NCBI GenBank assembly: GCA_001598975.1
Contig: BBXU01002910.1
Coordinates: 1-64,000, forward strand
Reading direction: 5' to 3'
DNA from: Parachlorella kessleri
Taxonomy: Eukaryota; Chlorophyta; Trebouxiophyceae; Chlorellales; Chlorellaceae
DNA length: 64,000 nt
A program made the translations under genes and the position numbers. Below, piece by piece: positions 44,265 through 55,900 of the stretch (within the stretch, counting starts at the first letter, position 1; the number at the start of each line of letters is the position of its first letter). Below the pieces are notes generated by a model. That model saw nothing but the letters and a program-made list of their open reading frames with translations, had not been told where the DNA came from and did no database searches.

Positions 44265-47046
44265 CTAAAGCCCCTGACGCAGTAGCAGTTTCCTTCCACT
44301 GCTGGAACTGCTGGGCTTGCAGCGACCACAAGTGGCCGCGCAGAAGTTGCGGCTGGTGGTGATGGAGTTATTGCACTGGCCCCACTCCTTCCGCTGCTGG
44401 CAAGTGGCGCTGCCGTCGGGCGGGATGTCTGTGCAGCTGTCCTGCGCTAGGTTGTTGGCAGTGGGCAGCGGTGAGTAAGCTGGGCTGGGGCTGGGGCTGC
44501 TTTGCTGGCTGCTTGAAGACGGGGAGGGACTTGGAGAGGGCGAGCTAGGGCTAGGACTGGGACTAGGGCTGCTCTGCTCCTGTGCTGGGGGAGAGGGGCT
44601 GGTGCCGCTGCTAGTGCTGTTGCTGCTGCTGCTGGTAGAGTTGTCGCTGCTGCTGTCGGAGGGGCCACTGAAGGCCTGAACGGTGCCTGGGGGGGCGCCA
44701 GGAATGTTGAACTGCAGCAGGGAAGAGACACAGCAGGGCAGTCAGTGTGTGAACCATGCATCCATGCACAGGAAAACCATTGCAGCATGGGCATTGCCAA
44801 TGCTTTACCTGCAGGGAAGATGGTAAGGTGCCGGGGCGGTGCTTTGATCCAGCAGGCAGGCAGGCAGGCCTGGCCAGGGTACAGGTTGACATGTCACCAC
44901 ACCCTGATGACTTGCCTGCACGCCGGTGGAGAACTGCACCTTGCCGCTGCCGCTGATGCCGCCATTCTGCTTCACCACGTCGTTGGCAGTGACCTGCGCA
45001 GCAGCACAGGCACAGGGTTGTGTGAAGCTTGCCGTGCTCACAAGTTGGGTGCTGCTCCCTCCTCCCCAGCTTAAAGTAAGCAACACCAGGGTAAACACTC
45101 TAGGGCCGAGCTTAGCTCACTATGGTGAGCACATTTGTATGTGTGCTGTTGGCATCGCATTCCGCATTGGACATAGCTCACGCCCCCAGTCTTGACTGTA
45201 ATCGGGCACGCCCAGCTGAAACTCAAAGCCGAAGCCTGGCTAGCCCTCGCCCCGCTCTACTCACCGCGTCCCCGTTGTCCAGCTCAATCTTGAAGTCCAG
45301 GGGTGGCTGCGGAGCATTGCCCAGCTCCCACATGGCGCCCCACTTGTTGACCATGGGCCCAAAGGAGCCGTCGCTGCTGCCCTTGACGTACACCTGCTTC
45401 ACGGAGCCGCGGCCGCCGGTGTCCTGCAGCAGCGTGTGGGCGGAAGGTGGTGGTGTCAGCATTGGGTGCTGGGAAGGACTGAAAGTGAGCACCTTCATCG
45501 CTTACAAGAGACCATGCGGAGCTAGGACAGCTCGACCTCCGCTTCCAGCGCACAGCCCTGGTCCTGTCAGCAGTTCTGTAGCAGGGGACCAGCAGCTCAG
45601 CAGACAAGACCAGCAGCTCAGCAGGAGGAACCTATCAACACCAGGGCTCTGGAGCAAGTGGCAACGCACGTCAATGGAGAGGCGGATCCAGCCGCCGCTG
45701 CCGCCAAAGTTGTCGACGGTGACCTTGAGGTCCGTGGGCGGGGCGCAGTTGACGCGGCGGTAGTGCATTTGCACCCGGCCGTAAGCAGGGACGGCGAGCT
45801 GCACATGGTGGGAGGCAGACGGGGCGGGGGTTTATCACCGGATGGATGCCCATTGTGACCAGCGCTAGCTGTGGCATGCCCCGTTGCCGCCGTTCAACAA
45901 TGTGCTTGATACATATAGTCGCTGAGATCTAAAACCACTTTGCCAGGGCGTGATGACGTCCTGCAGGGATGCAACAGCCCGGCCTACCTTGGCAAAGCTG
46001 TTGGCCTGGAGGTCGATGTGGTCAGCCTCGCACTCTGGGCAGCTGTCGGTGATCATGGCCGTCACGGAGGCAGAGTTGCCAGAGGAGTCCTTGACGCACA
46101 CACCTGCAAAGCGCAAGGGAGTTTTGCTGGCTGCCAATGGTGAGATGTATATTGCATGCTACATGTGGGATGCGACCCTGCGGACCCTGGGAAATGTGGC
46201 ATGCGGACGTGAGCATGACGCCATAACCGCGCCACCCTTCCTGCTCATGTTCCGCTGTATTTGCAGCGCAGCATCCCATTCCGAACGTCAGCATAGCGCC
46301 ATTGGCCATAGCAGCTGTGCTATTGTGTGCGTGGCTGCGTCACGCCTCACCTGGCCTGCTGTCTGTGCACTGGATTTCAAAGCACTGGCCGCATGCCTTT
46401 AGCGGACCCGCAATGGAGAACTTGTTGGAGAGCGAAAGGGCGGCAGTAGCAAAGTAGGGGTAGATGTCTTTCTGGATGAGACCATAGCCACAAGAACCCT
46501 GCGGGCAACACGAAGGGGTGCCTTGTGAGACGGGGCTGACAGGGTACCGCACAGCACAATACAACGGACCGCAACACAGTAGAGCAAGCACTAACCAGCT
46601 CCCTCCGCATGAAGCACACAGCAAGCTTGCCAGGAGACACACTGCTTTGGCTCATCCACGCCAGGCAGGCCCCATTACTGTCGCGTACTGCAAGCGCCGC
46701 ATGCTCACCTCCTTAGTCCCATAGCTGGGGCTATTAGGGTCCATGCCGTCGGGGGCTCCACCAAAGAATGCTGCATAATGGCAGAGGGTTGTCGGTTAAT
46801 CCTCTCCAGGATGGGAGCTTGTGTGAGCAACAAAGTGTGGCGGCAGTGGCGCCCCTGACACAGCTGTCAGTCTAAGACACCAAAGTGAATTTGTGACGCA
46901 GGCTGGCACGCCCTTCACTCACTTAGAATGCCGTCATTCCAGTCGCTCAGGGTGCTGCTGGTCACGCCCACTGCCGGCTGGCAGCTGCAGAGTTGTAGGT
47001 AGGCCAGGCACATCGCCAGCACAAGTGGAAAGCGGGGTTGCTTCAT
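44265..47046 (-). CDS. Secreted expansin with C-terminal ShKT-like domain
   Basis: Eight exons (47046-46923, 46770-46709, 46498-46351, 46103-45988, 45798-45670, 45423-45265, 44993-44916, 44711-44265) total 1263 nt and 420 residues. Expansins loosen cell-wall polysaccharides without hydrolysis. A signal peptide (MKQPRFPLVLAMCLAYLQLC) precedes the double-psi barrel: ILTFFGGAPDG, GSCGYGLIQKDIYPYFATAA, CGQCFEIQCTDSRPG, SVTAMITDSCPECEADHIDL, NSFAKLAVPAYGRVQMHYRR. ADHID keeps the expansin Asp. The second, beta-sandwich domain reads DLKVTVDNFGGSGGWIRLSI to AMWELGNAPQPPLDFKIELD. A Ser/Pro linker follows, then a six-cysteine module (C at DSCTD, ATCQQ, GQCNN, NFCAA, ATCGRC) matching the ShKT pattern, found as an extracellular module in many algal and animal proteins. 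The intron after exon 7 has a GC donor (CAG|GCAAGT). Confidence 0.92.
44319..44435 (-). other. ShKT-like six-cysteine module of the expansin
   Basis: Six cysteines span about 39 residues in the spacing C-x10-C-x8-C-x10-C-x3-C-x2-C, with EWGQ before the third. The spacing fits ShKT (PF01549). It is attached by a Ser/Pro-rich linker that resembles algal wall-protein linkers. Its role here is inferred to be binding or anchoring. Confidence 0.8.
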
Positions 47047-49936
47047 GCCGACGGCGAGCTTGAATATCTGCAGCAACGGAACAACTTGCCTTTTAGTAGA
47101 AACATAAGCTTGTCATAAGCAGAGGCAGCAAGTGACACGCCATGGCCAGCCAACTTCTGCAGGTCCTGGGCAGCAGCAGAAAAATTCATAAGGTCAGCAG
47201 CGTTGCTGCTCGAGGTGAGAGCTCGCCTGCATGGCTTGGGTTTGGGTGGCGGCGGGCCTACTCACGACACCTGATTACTACCACCCAGCTGTTCCAGCTC
47301 TATATCCCTCTCCTTGCAAGTGTCAATTTAGGCAGCAGCCAAGATGGAAGTTCGAAAGGAGTGAAGAAAGGTTGCAGTGAGGCAAGCCCAGAACGGTTCC
47401 TCACAAACTATGAAAGGTGGTACAAGATATGAATATGATAGTTGGATGAGAAGGAAGAGAAAGTGAAAGAATAGGATAGCCTCGAGGGTGGACGCTTTGT
47501 ACATACATGCTGGTGCAAGCGAGGGCTAGCCTGTCAGACGGGGCCTAACAACATTGTAGGTCAGCTTCCAGCGCATGGCTTCAACATGACTCAAGTTGTA
47601 TGCCAACCTCGGGATAGTAAAGACATGAAAGAAGGCATTGTGACCTGGTCGGGCCCCTCTGAAGGGGCAGACTCGTCTGACAGATTGGTTGGGGTGGGGC
47701 ATGGGGTGCGGCCGACATGCTACAGCCGCCACTATTGAGCGACCGTTCATGTCCCTCGCAGCTCTTGCTGGAGAGGCCGATGGCCTTTCAGCTGATGTTA
47801 CAGCACCCTAGCAGGGGGATGATGTCTTTCCAGAGCTGACAAACTTGGACACCGTCACAGGTCCCCAGCATACACATGCTGCTGCTGCTGCCATACCTGG
47901 CCTGCTACTGACGTACTGGTCAGAAGCTTTCGCCATCCAAGGCCAGACGCCTTGGACCCACAGGTCCACAGCATACAGTATGACCTCACAGGACTGTCAT
48001 CCCAATGGTAGAGCCGCATTGGTCCGCTACAGTTGTTCAAGGCATAGAGGACATCGGGCACAGCCAAGGATGCCGCGCAACGCGGGGCTGCCCTGCCTGC
48101 CAGGCCCCCAGGGAAAGCAAACAGGACTGCCAACAACAACGAACAATCTCTTCCCTTCTTATCAGTGTTGTCAGTCTGACGTACTTGCCGCCCTCCCAGC
48201 TGTCAGCCGCAGCGGCCCCAGCAGTGCTATATCGACATTCCGAGGGTGGCAGGAGCAGTATATCTTGCCAACGAAGCACCCCCAGCAGCGCGCTGCAGCG
48301 CCGCATCCAGGGTTCATTCAGCCCGGCTTGGGGTAGGCTGTTCCCAGCTCTATACATCATGTGCATGCAGCCCATGCCACCAGCTGCTTGTGCCAGCCGT
48401 CTCAATCATACTGTCTGCCCCTGCTGAAGCCAACACCCTGGTGCCTGATTCTGTCCGCCGCACGCTGCTCAGCATGTAGCGCAGACATGCCCACAGCGGC
48501 TGCTTTGGGAATAGAGTCTTTGGCTGCCGCATAGCTGCAGACGGTCCATCCCGGGAGGACAGGCGGGGAGGGGTCATCGGCCTTTAGCATCTATTTCAGC
48601 CTGCCCTGCTGTATCATCTCGCTGTAGCGGTGCAGTGCTGCTGCCTGGCCATATAGCTGCTTCGCATCAGTGTCGCCCCTTCACCAAATAGTGCCAACAC
48701 TGCCTCCTCCAAGGCTGCTGGTCGGTGTTGACGAATGCACAGTCAAGCCATTCCTCGACCTGGGGCCATCAGTTACCTGCAAACACTGGCCGATGTCCAC
48801 TATATTGCTTTGGACTGCAGATGTTTGGAAGGTTTCTGTATGGGCTGTGGTGCCTCATGCCGTGCAGCCTGCGGGCAAGGAACCTTGCTGAAGTGCTCCG
48901 ACAGCTCACAACTTGACCTGTGCAGACATCCTAGGCCAGGCCAGGGTGGCTACCGTTAAAACCAGCAGCCGCGCTTGAGGCGAAACCCTGACGAGACTGA
49001 GGAGGATGACTTGTAGCCCCGGTGGTACCCACTCTTCCACCAGCCCACATGTGTCCTGGGCTGGCCGCAGTCACTGAGCTGGCTCTTGCTACCATAAAGC
49101 GCATCCAACAAGCTACCACACACCAGACAAACCCTCCGTGGGGTCCACTGTGGGCTTCTTCACAGTTATTAGAATGTTGGATCGGGGTGTGCCCATGGGG
49201 TGTGCCTTTGTGATTGCCTTCCAGTGCACCGCGGGTGATGCCTTCCTGCTCGTCGGGCGCAAACCAGCGCACGGGCAAATGGTTAACGTTAGCGGCTGTC
49301 ATGTCTGCACTAGAGAAAGCAGGTCCACTCAACCCCATCCTCGCTATGAGCATCTCCCTTCACGAAACGTCAGATGAACAAACATATCCAATTAATTGAT
49401 AGACACTTCTTTTCAGAAAGAAGGTGAGGTGTGGTAGTGTTGCCAGGTTGGCAGCCACGCTGGCAGACTTAACCAGGAATCACCTCCCGGAAAGCAACAG
49501 ATATGCGTTTCATAAATAATCAGTAGAGATTAATGCAAGTTGGGCACCCAACGTTAGTTGTGTTACAGGGGACCTTGGATTGAAGTGGGAGTTGTTGCTT
49601 TCTAGGTCGAGAAAGGCATGCATGGCCTCAGAACTGCATGTCGTGGCCACTGCTGGCTAGGGCATGAGCGACAACCAGCCCACCAGCGCGGTCAGTTGTT
49701 TGCCTAGCTGGGCGGGCATATTGACTCGTCTTTCACTGGCTTCACACCTGTTCCTTGCTTGTCCTTGCAGTCCTATTGCTTCATTTGCTGCCGCGCACGC
49801 TGGGGACAAGGATCCCAGCCCGCCTGGCTAACCGGGCAACCTTGATCACAGTGAGTGGTTCTGCAAGGTTTGTGAGTGCCCCCATACTATTTGCAGGTGT
49901 GCAGGCCAGTGACAGTGGTGAAATGGGACATTGCAG
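47047..49936. other. Unresolved region between divergent genes
   Basis: This 2.9-kb stretch separates the expansin start from the CBM20 exon. It must contain the expansin promoter and the first exon(s) of the CBM20 gene. A minus-strand frame ending at 48591 reads DTDAKQLYGQAAALHRYSEM then IQQGRLK and stop, and looks coding, but I cannot connect it. A minus frame at about 48320-48180 (GLNEPWMRRCSALLGVLRWQ) is a weaker candidate. A plus frame at 49755-49855 (LLLHLLPRTLGTRIPARLAN) could be a leader exon. No transposase or reverse transcriptase motif was seen. Confidence 0.35.
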
Positions 49937-52900
49937 GTATGTGCCGCCGGCAAGCAGCACCAGCAGCAGGTTGCCAAGGGGCCACCCACAAAGCGTGCCA
50001 AGCAGTCCAAGCTGGTACGGGTTCGGTTCACCACTCGGCGAGAGGTGGCCTTTGGGCACAGCCACGTTTTAGTGGGGGATCACGCAGCCCTGGGCAAATG
50101 GAAGGTGAAGCGGGCGCTGGAGATGAAGTGGGGTGAGGGCCACCAGTGGGAGGCGGTTGCCAGGCTGCCACCTGGCCTGCGCCTGGAATTCAAGGTGAAG
50201 AGGCCAGCGACCTTCTTTACCAAGGCATCTTGTGCGAATTCGCTGTACACTGCCAAATTTTGGAAACGAGTGCTTGCTCTGCATGTATCGGAGCGGCAGG
50301 GCGTGGGTCACTTGCAGGACGGCACTCCTCCCTTCCTTGATCAGGTGTTGCTGATTTCTCGCTGCTTGGGCTTCAAGAATGCCTTCAAGGCAAGGTGCCC
50401 GGCTATTCCACTCCAACCAGACGTGACTTGGTTGTGTTTGAAACTCTCTCGGTCCTGCCACTCAGACGGTCTTCTGAATCTGCTGCTGCAGTGCGTCCAT
50501 GTCAGAGGTTTAAACAAGGTGGGCGGCACTCAGTGGGAGGAGGGCCCCAACCATGTCCTGGAGGTCCCGGCCAACGGCGTCAGCAGCATCAGCGCTGCCT
50601 TTGGCTGGGATTCTCCAGATATGGAGATCGTTTCCGAATATGAGGACCCAGTGGATGCAGCAGGAGTTGAGGCAGCCTCTCAGCAAGAGGAGGTGGAAGA
50701 TGATGAAGAAGAAGGAGAAGATGATGATAATGATCTTTCAACGGCAGTGAACATGAGGCAGCGGGTGGCAGACGAACCAGCTGCAGGAGACGATGAGCTG
50801 CAGCTGAGGGATGGGACAGAGATGGACACCTTGGATTTAGGCGAAGCAGATGATCTGGTAGAGGTGGAAGCAGGTCAGCAGCCTCTGAGTTGGACGTGTG
50901 GTCGTTCTTGCGACTCAGGGGTGCCACTGGGAGGTTTCTCTATGTTATTTAGGTGACAGCAGACCTGCAGTTGGGCTTCTCAGACGTGGTGCATCTTCAC
51001 CAAACATGTGCGAGTCAGAATCGCACTTGGAGCAGGGTGTCTTGGCGTCAGACGGAGCTTTGCATGGTGAGCTTGGCTTGTTTATGCGTCCCTCTAAACG
51101 AGCATTGTGGGTGATGTACAGATGCCCATACAGCTGCCACCTCTGGAGCTGCTGATGGCGGCATTGCACATGCATTTGACACTGCTGGCAAGCAACAGGT
51201 GAGCGTTGGTTCATAGGTAGGTTACATCCCGGGCTGCAAGAGGCAAGGCAGGTTAAGCAACCTACTAGAAAGCAGTGGGGCTTCTTGTGACCTGTCAAGT
51301 TGGGAAGTATCAACCTCTCAGTGCGCTGCAGCTGTCTGTTAGCTATGTCTTTCTGTGACGCACTATCACAGCCGCTTTTTAGATTTGTCGTGACTCGCAG
51401 GATCAGGCTGATGCAGCTGAAGAGGCGCTTGCAGTGAAATTTGTGTCAATGGGCAAGAAGAAGAAGGGCGAATCCGAGCAGCAGGCTGGCACGAAGGTTG
51501 GTCATATGAACTATTGAGCATTGGATTCTCATATTTCGGGCAGGAACGTGTTATGCCACCATACTTTTGTAGGAATCACCAGCAAAGCCCAGCCTGCATG
51601 CCATTGAAAATGCAAATTACCTGCCCGGTGTCCTTGAGGACCGGCAAAGCTGATGCGATGCCAACATCTTCTAATGTAGTGGGCTACATTAAGAGAGTAG
51701 TATGCCTCCTCTGCGATGTAGTATGCCTCCTCTGCGATGGGTCCCTGTGCACTTGCAAGGCCGCGCGTTTGTATACCCGTCAGTTTGTGTTAGCCATTGC
51801 TAGCTTCACATTTGCTTTTCCTGAGTTATTCACCAGTCACTTTGCAGGGGCCGCTCCTTAACGCCGTGGCACGTGAAAACCAACTCCTCAAGCGTGCTTT
51901 GGCCGCTGAGGAGCAGCTGTCGGCAGCACAGCAAGCACTGCGAGCAGAGCGAGACCTGGTTGGCAAGCTGAAGCGGGAAGCACAGTCGGCGGCAGCCACT
52001 GCAGTTGAGGTAAGTTCCCCGGTTAAGGTGTGTAATTTACCCAATCTTGCGCTGAACCAACGTTGCAGATGTAGCTTTAGTCCAGGCAGTCGGGACGGCT
52101 GGGCAGCTCCCTGACATAATTCCAGTGTTCATAAAATGCAATTTCCCTGTTCCGCTCCTGTAACTTGAAGCTTGGCAGAAAGCTATGGAGAAACTGCGCA
52201 AGTGGCTGCCTCACACTTGCCAAGCTCTATCACTTTCATCCCCACTCTTATGCCATGGGGACTCTGACGAGGCCGGGATATATGCGTCTTTCAGGGGACT
52301 CCTCATGTCGAAATTTCTTCTTCGTCCCACCCTGCCTGCAGGAGAACCTGGAGCAGGCCTTGAAGCAGGCGGCTGCTCGGGAGAAGGCTCTGGCAGAGCG
52401 TGCTCAGCGGGCTGAGCTGGCATTGTCACAGGCGCAGGCGCAGCTCAAGGCCGACCAAGAGCGACTGGCCCACGTATTGAAGGAGGCAGAGGCTGCTGCA
52501 GGATGGCAGGAGCGGCTGGTGGGTTGTGTGGTCTGTGCAGCTTGTTGAGAGGGCGTGACTGGCAGCTGGAATCTTCAAAGGTACGTAGCGCAGGAGCAGC
52601 GGCTGGGCCATGTCGTTCCTGCTGAGCAGTAAAGTGAAACTGCGTGCTGATGCTGATGGGCGACAGTTCATGGACAACAGGGAATGACTGCTGCTAGCGG
52701 ACCCTGATGCTCCTGCAGGCTGAGTTGGAGCGGGCTCTGGAAGGAGCAGCCGAGCAGGAAGCTGCGCTGCAGGAGCGAGTGGAAGCAGCAGAGCAGCAGC
52801 TGGCAGCGACGCAAGAAGCCCTCGCTGCTGAGCAGGCATCTGTGGCCAAACTCAAGCTGGAGGGTGCGGCAGCGCTCGCAGCCTCGGTGCAGCGACAGGT

Positions 52901-55900
52901 GAGACCGGTGTCTGGTGATTTTGGTGGAACAGGCGATGCGCATGATGAGGCGGCCATGTTGGCTAGAGCAGCAGGTAGCCTGGCTGCTGTGAGCTGCTAG
53001 TAAGACCCAGCGAAGAAGGATATCAACACCATTACTTTCTTGGCCTGCAGGCTGACTTGGAACAGCAATACCAGGCTGCTGTCAGCCGCGAGCGCGGCCT
53101 AGCTGAGCGCGCCGCGGCAGCAGAGGGTCAGGCCAGGGCGCTGCAGGAGCAACTGACCAGGGAGCAGGGCTTGGTGACGAAGCTGCGGGAGGAGGCCTCG
53201 GCGGTGGTGGCTTCAGCACTCAAGCAGGTGGGCAGGATGTTGCCGCTGAGTTGGCCGTGAGGAAGCGCTAGTGCGCATGCAGGATTTGTGGTGATTGGGT
53301 GCCATGGCGACGCTGGTTGAGTACTGCGTGCTGGAGCAGTGCCCTGGCAACACGGTATAGACACGATATACGGTTTGGGCAAGCCGGGCTGGGAAGCAGT
53401 GTACCTGTGGCGTGACCCCGGTTGCGGTTTGCACAGCTTGACTTTTCACTGTTTTGAGGACCTCTGCAGCTTATCGTTCAACTGAAGGCTAGCTGAGAGA
53501 GAGCTAGTCAAGTCCCTGGAGGAGCTGCATTATAGTCAATGCAAGTGCCCCGGCAAGCTCAACGCAGCCTCCCATGTTGCAGGTGGAGCTTGTTCGGGAG
53601 TATGAGGAAGCCGTGATCCGTGAGAACACCCTGCTGGAGCGCGCTGCGGGCGCTGAGGAGTCGCTGGCTGCTTTGCGTGCTGAGCTGGCCAAGGAGCGCG
53701 AGCGCAATGCAGCAGAGGCGGAGCGGGCGCAGGCAGATGCAGCCGCAGCAGCTTCCAGGCGCCAGGTAGCTGGAATGGGGCCATTGCGTTTGCGCTGAAT
53801 CATACGAGGGGGCATGCATGTGGTACGCACAGCTTGCTCTTGTGCGTGCTCCAATGAAGTGTTGCTATTCATATGGTGTCAGATGATTGTGACATCTCCT
53901 GGTAGGTCCCTGCTAGGTTTTGCCGTAGCGCTTACTTGCACGGATACTGTGCATGGAGAGTTTAACAAGGGGCGACATGCAAAACAGTGTACAAGCGTTA
54001 TGCGTGAAGGTGGAGCTGGAGCGCGCCTATGCTGATGTATTGGATCGTGAACGCGCCCTTCTACGCCGTGCTGAGGACGCTGAGAACCAGCTGGCAGTCG
54101 TAGAGGCGTCACAGCGTGAGCAGCAGGCGCTGGTGCAAAGGGTGCAGGACCAGGCCAGGACAGCATTGCAGGGGATGCAACGGCTGGTGAGTTGAGAGGA
54201 ACGGAGATGTTTGCAGGTGCTGAGACGGAGTGGGCGGTTCTTTGAGGTAGAGCTATAGGTATAGCTCTGCAGCAGGTGCTTGGCTTGGTGGTAGGGAAGG
54301 CAGTATGGCGGCCACTCATTCGATTTTTTGTGAAGATAATGGCACTTCCCTTGTGTGCCTGCTTAGCGTCTCTGTCAGACGCCATCAGCAGGTATGATTT
54401 GCAGTGCTTGTCATAATCATGGCATGTAGTTGCGCTGAACAGGAGGTTTGGTGACGGAGCTTGAGCTTGGCAACAGCAGGGGAGCAAACCCTGCAGCAGC
54501 AACACACAAGCTATGCTTGACAATGCGGAAGTGTTACCCTGGGGCTGCCACTTCCTTGGGCGTTCCAGGGAGCTCTGGGGTGCCAGGCCCAGGGTGCACA
54601 CGCTGCATCAGTTGTAGAGCACACCATTCGTGTTGTGGGACCATTGGAGTTGCACAGGGAACCACTTCACGGAAGCTAAAAGGCCAAGGCGGGGAGCACT
54701 ACAGCATCAGCAGCAAACTCGAAGGCGTTCTTTATAACGTAGGAGTGCTGACCAGAGCTGCCCTTGTGCTTGCTCAGGAGGAGTTGGAGCGGGAGCTGAG
54801 GGAGTCCAGGGGCAGGGAGCGGACGCTGCTTCAGCGGGCACAGCAGGCAGAGCGTGCGCTGACGGAAGCACAGCACGCGCTATCCTCACAACAGGCAGGG
54901 CTGAAGCTCGAAGGCACCCACCGGCAGGTGAGCAGAGGATGACTTAATGTAGATGGCTCGTTTTGTGAAGGGAAGTCAGGCGGGTGTGCAGCGAGAGTTG
55001 AGAAGTATGCTATTGCGATGCATTCCAGCGCAGCTCGCATGATGTGGGTGTGTTGGTATTGTGCGCTGTCATTGCCATGTGGAGATGCTCGAGGGGTGTT
55101 TAGGTGGCAGGTGCGTCAGCCAGGTACTGCTGGTGGCCCCTTAGCCCAGCCACATTGAGATCATGGAAGCCTTGCACTGGTTATGTCGAAACAACTCTGG
55201 CACACTTAAGAGGCAAGCGTGTATTCCAAAGCCGCGCAGTACAAGCTAGGTGATCGTTGCTTACTGAGCACCAGGCTCCCCATTCTGGTGCCTCCACTAT
55301 GGTTTCCATTACCACCAGTGGAGGCGACCGGTTCCCTGCAGAAAGCAGTCGCCCGGCAGGCATTACTGACCCTGCCAAGGCCTGCAGCATAGTTCCCCCA
55401 GGCGTGTGTGGTTGCCAAGACGTTTCGCCAAGTTTGACATGGTTGCTCACATGTGGCAGGAGGAGCTGGAGAGGGCCTTGCAAGAGGCATCCGCCCGAGA
55501 GGCGTCCCTGCAGGAGCGCGCGCAGTCGGCCGAACAGCTGCTCGCACAGGTGCAGCAGACGCTGCAGCAGGAGCAGGACTTGGTCGAGAGGGTTCGCCAG
55601 GAGGCAGCGGCTGCCGTGACAGCAGCCAGGGCGCTAGCAGGGGCGGCGACGATGGTCAGCCCTGAGCTGGAGGACAGTCTCATAGGCGGCCTCAGCAGCA
55701 GCAGCAGCGATGGGGACGGGGCTGGGAATGGGCTGGAGCAGCTTGAACGGTCCGAGGAGAAGGCAGATGTTGGGCTGGAGGTGAGCCCCGCAGGCTGTGG
55801 CATATCATGGTTGTCATACACAAGGCACGTGTTTTGTGAGGAGGCAAGGGGGGAGGGGTTAAGCGGCAGCTGCTGGGATGGGGGAGGCGGCTGGCATGGG

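Noticed and set aside
44319..44435. Calling the ShKT-like module a toxin
   Set aside because: The six-cysteine fold is a common extracellular module in algae and animals. Here it is fused to an expansin, and nothing indicates toxicity.
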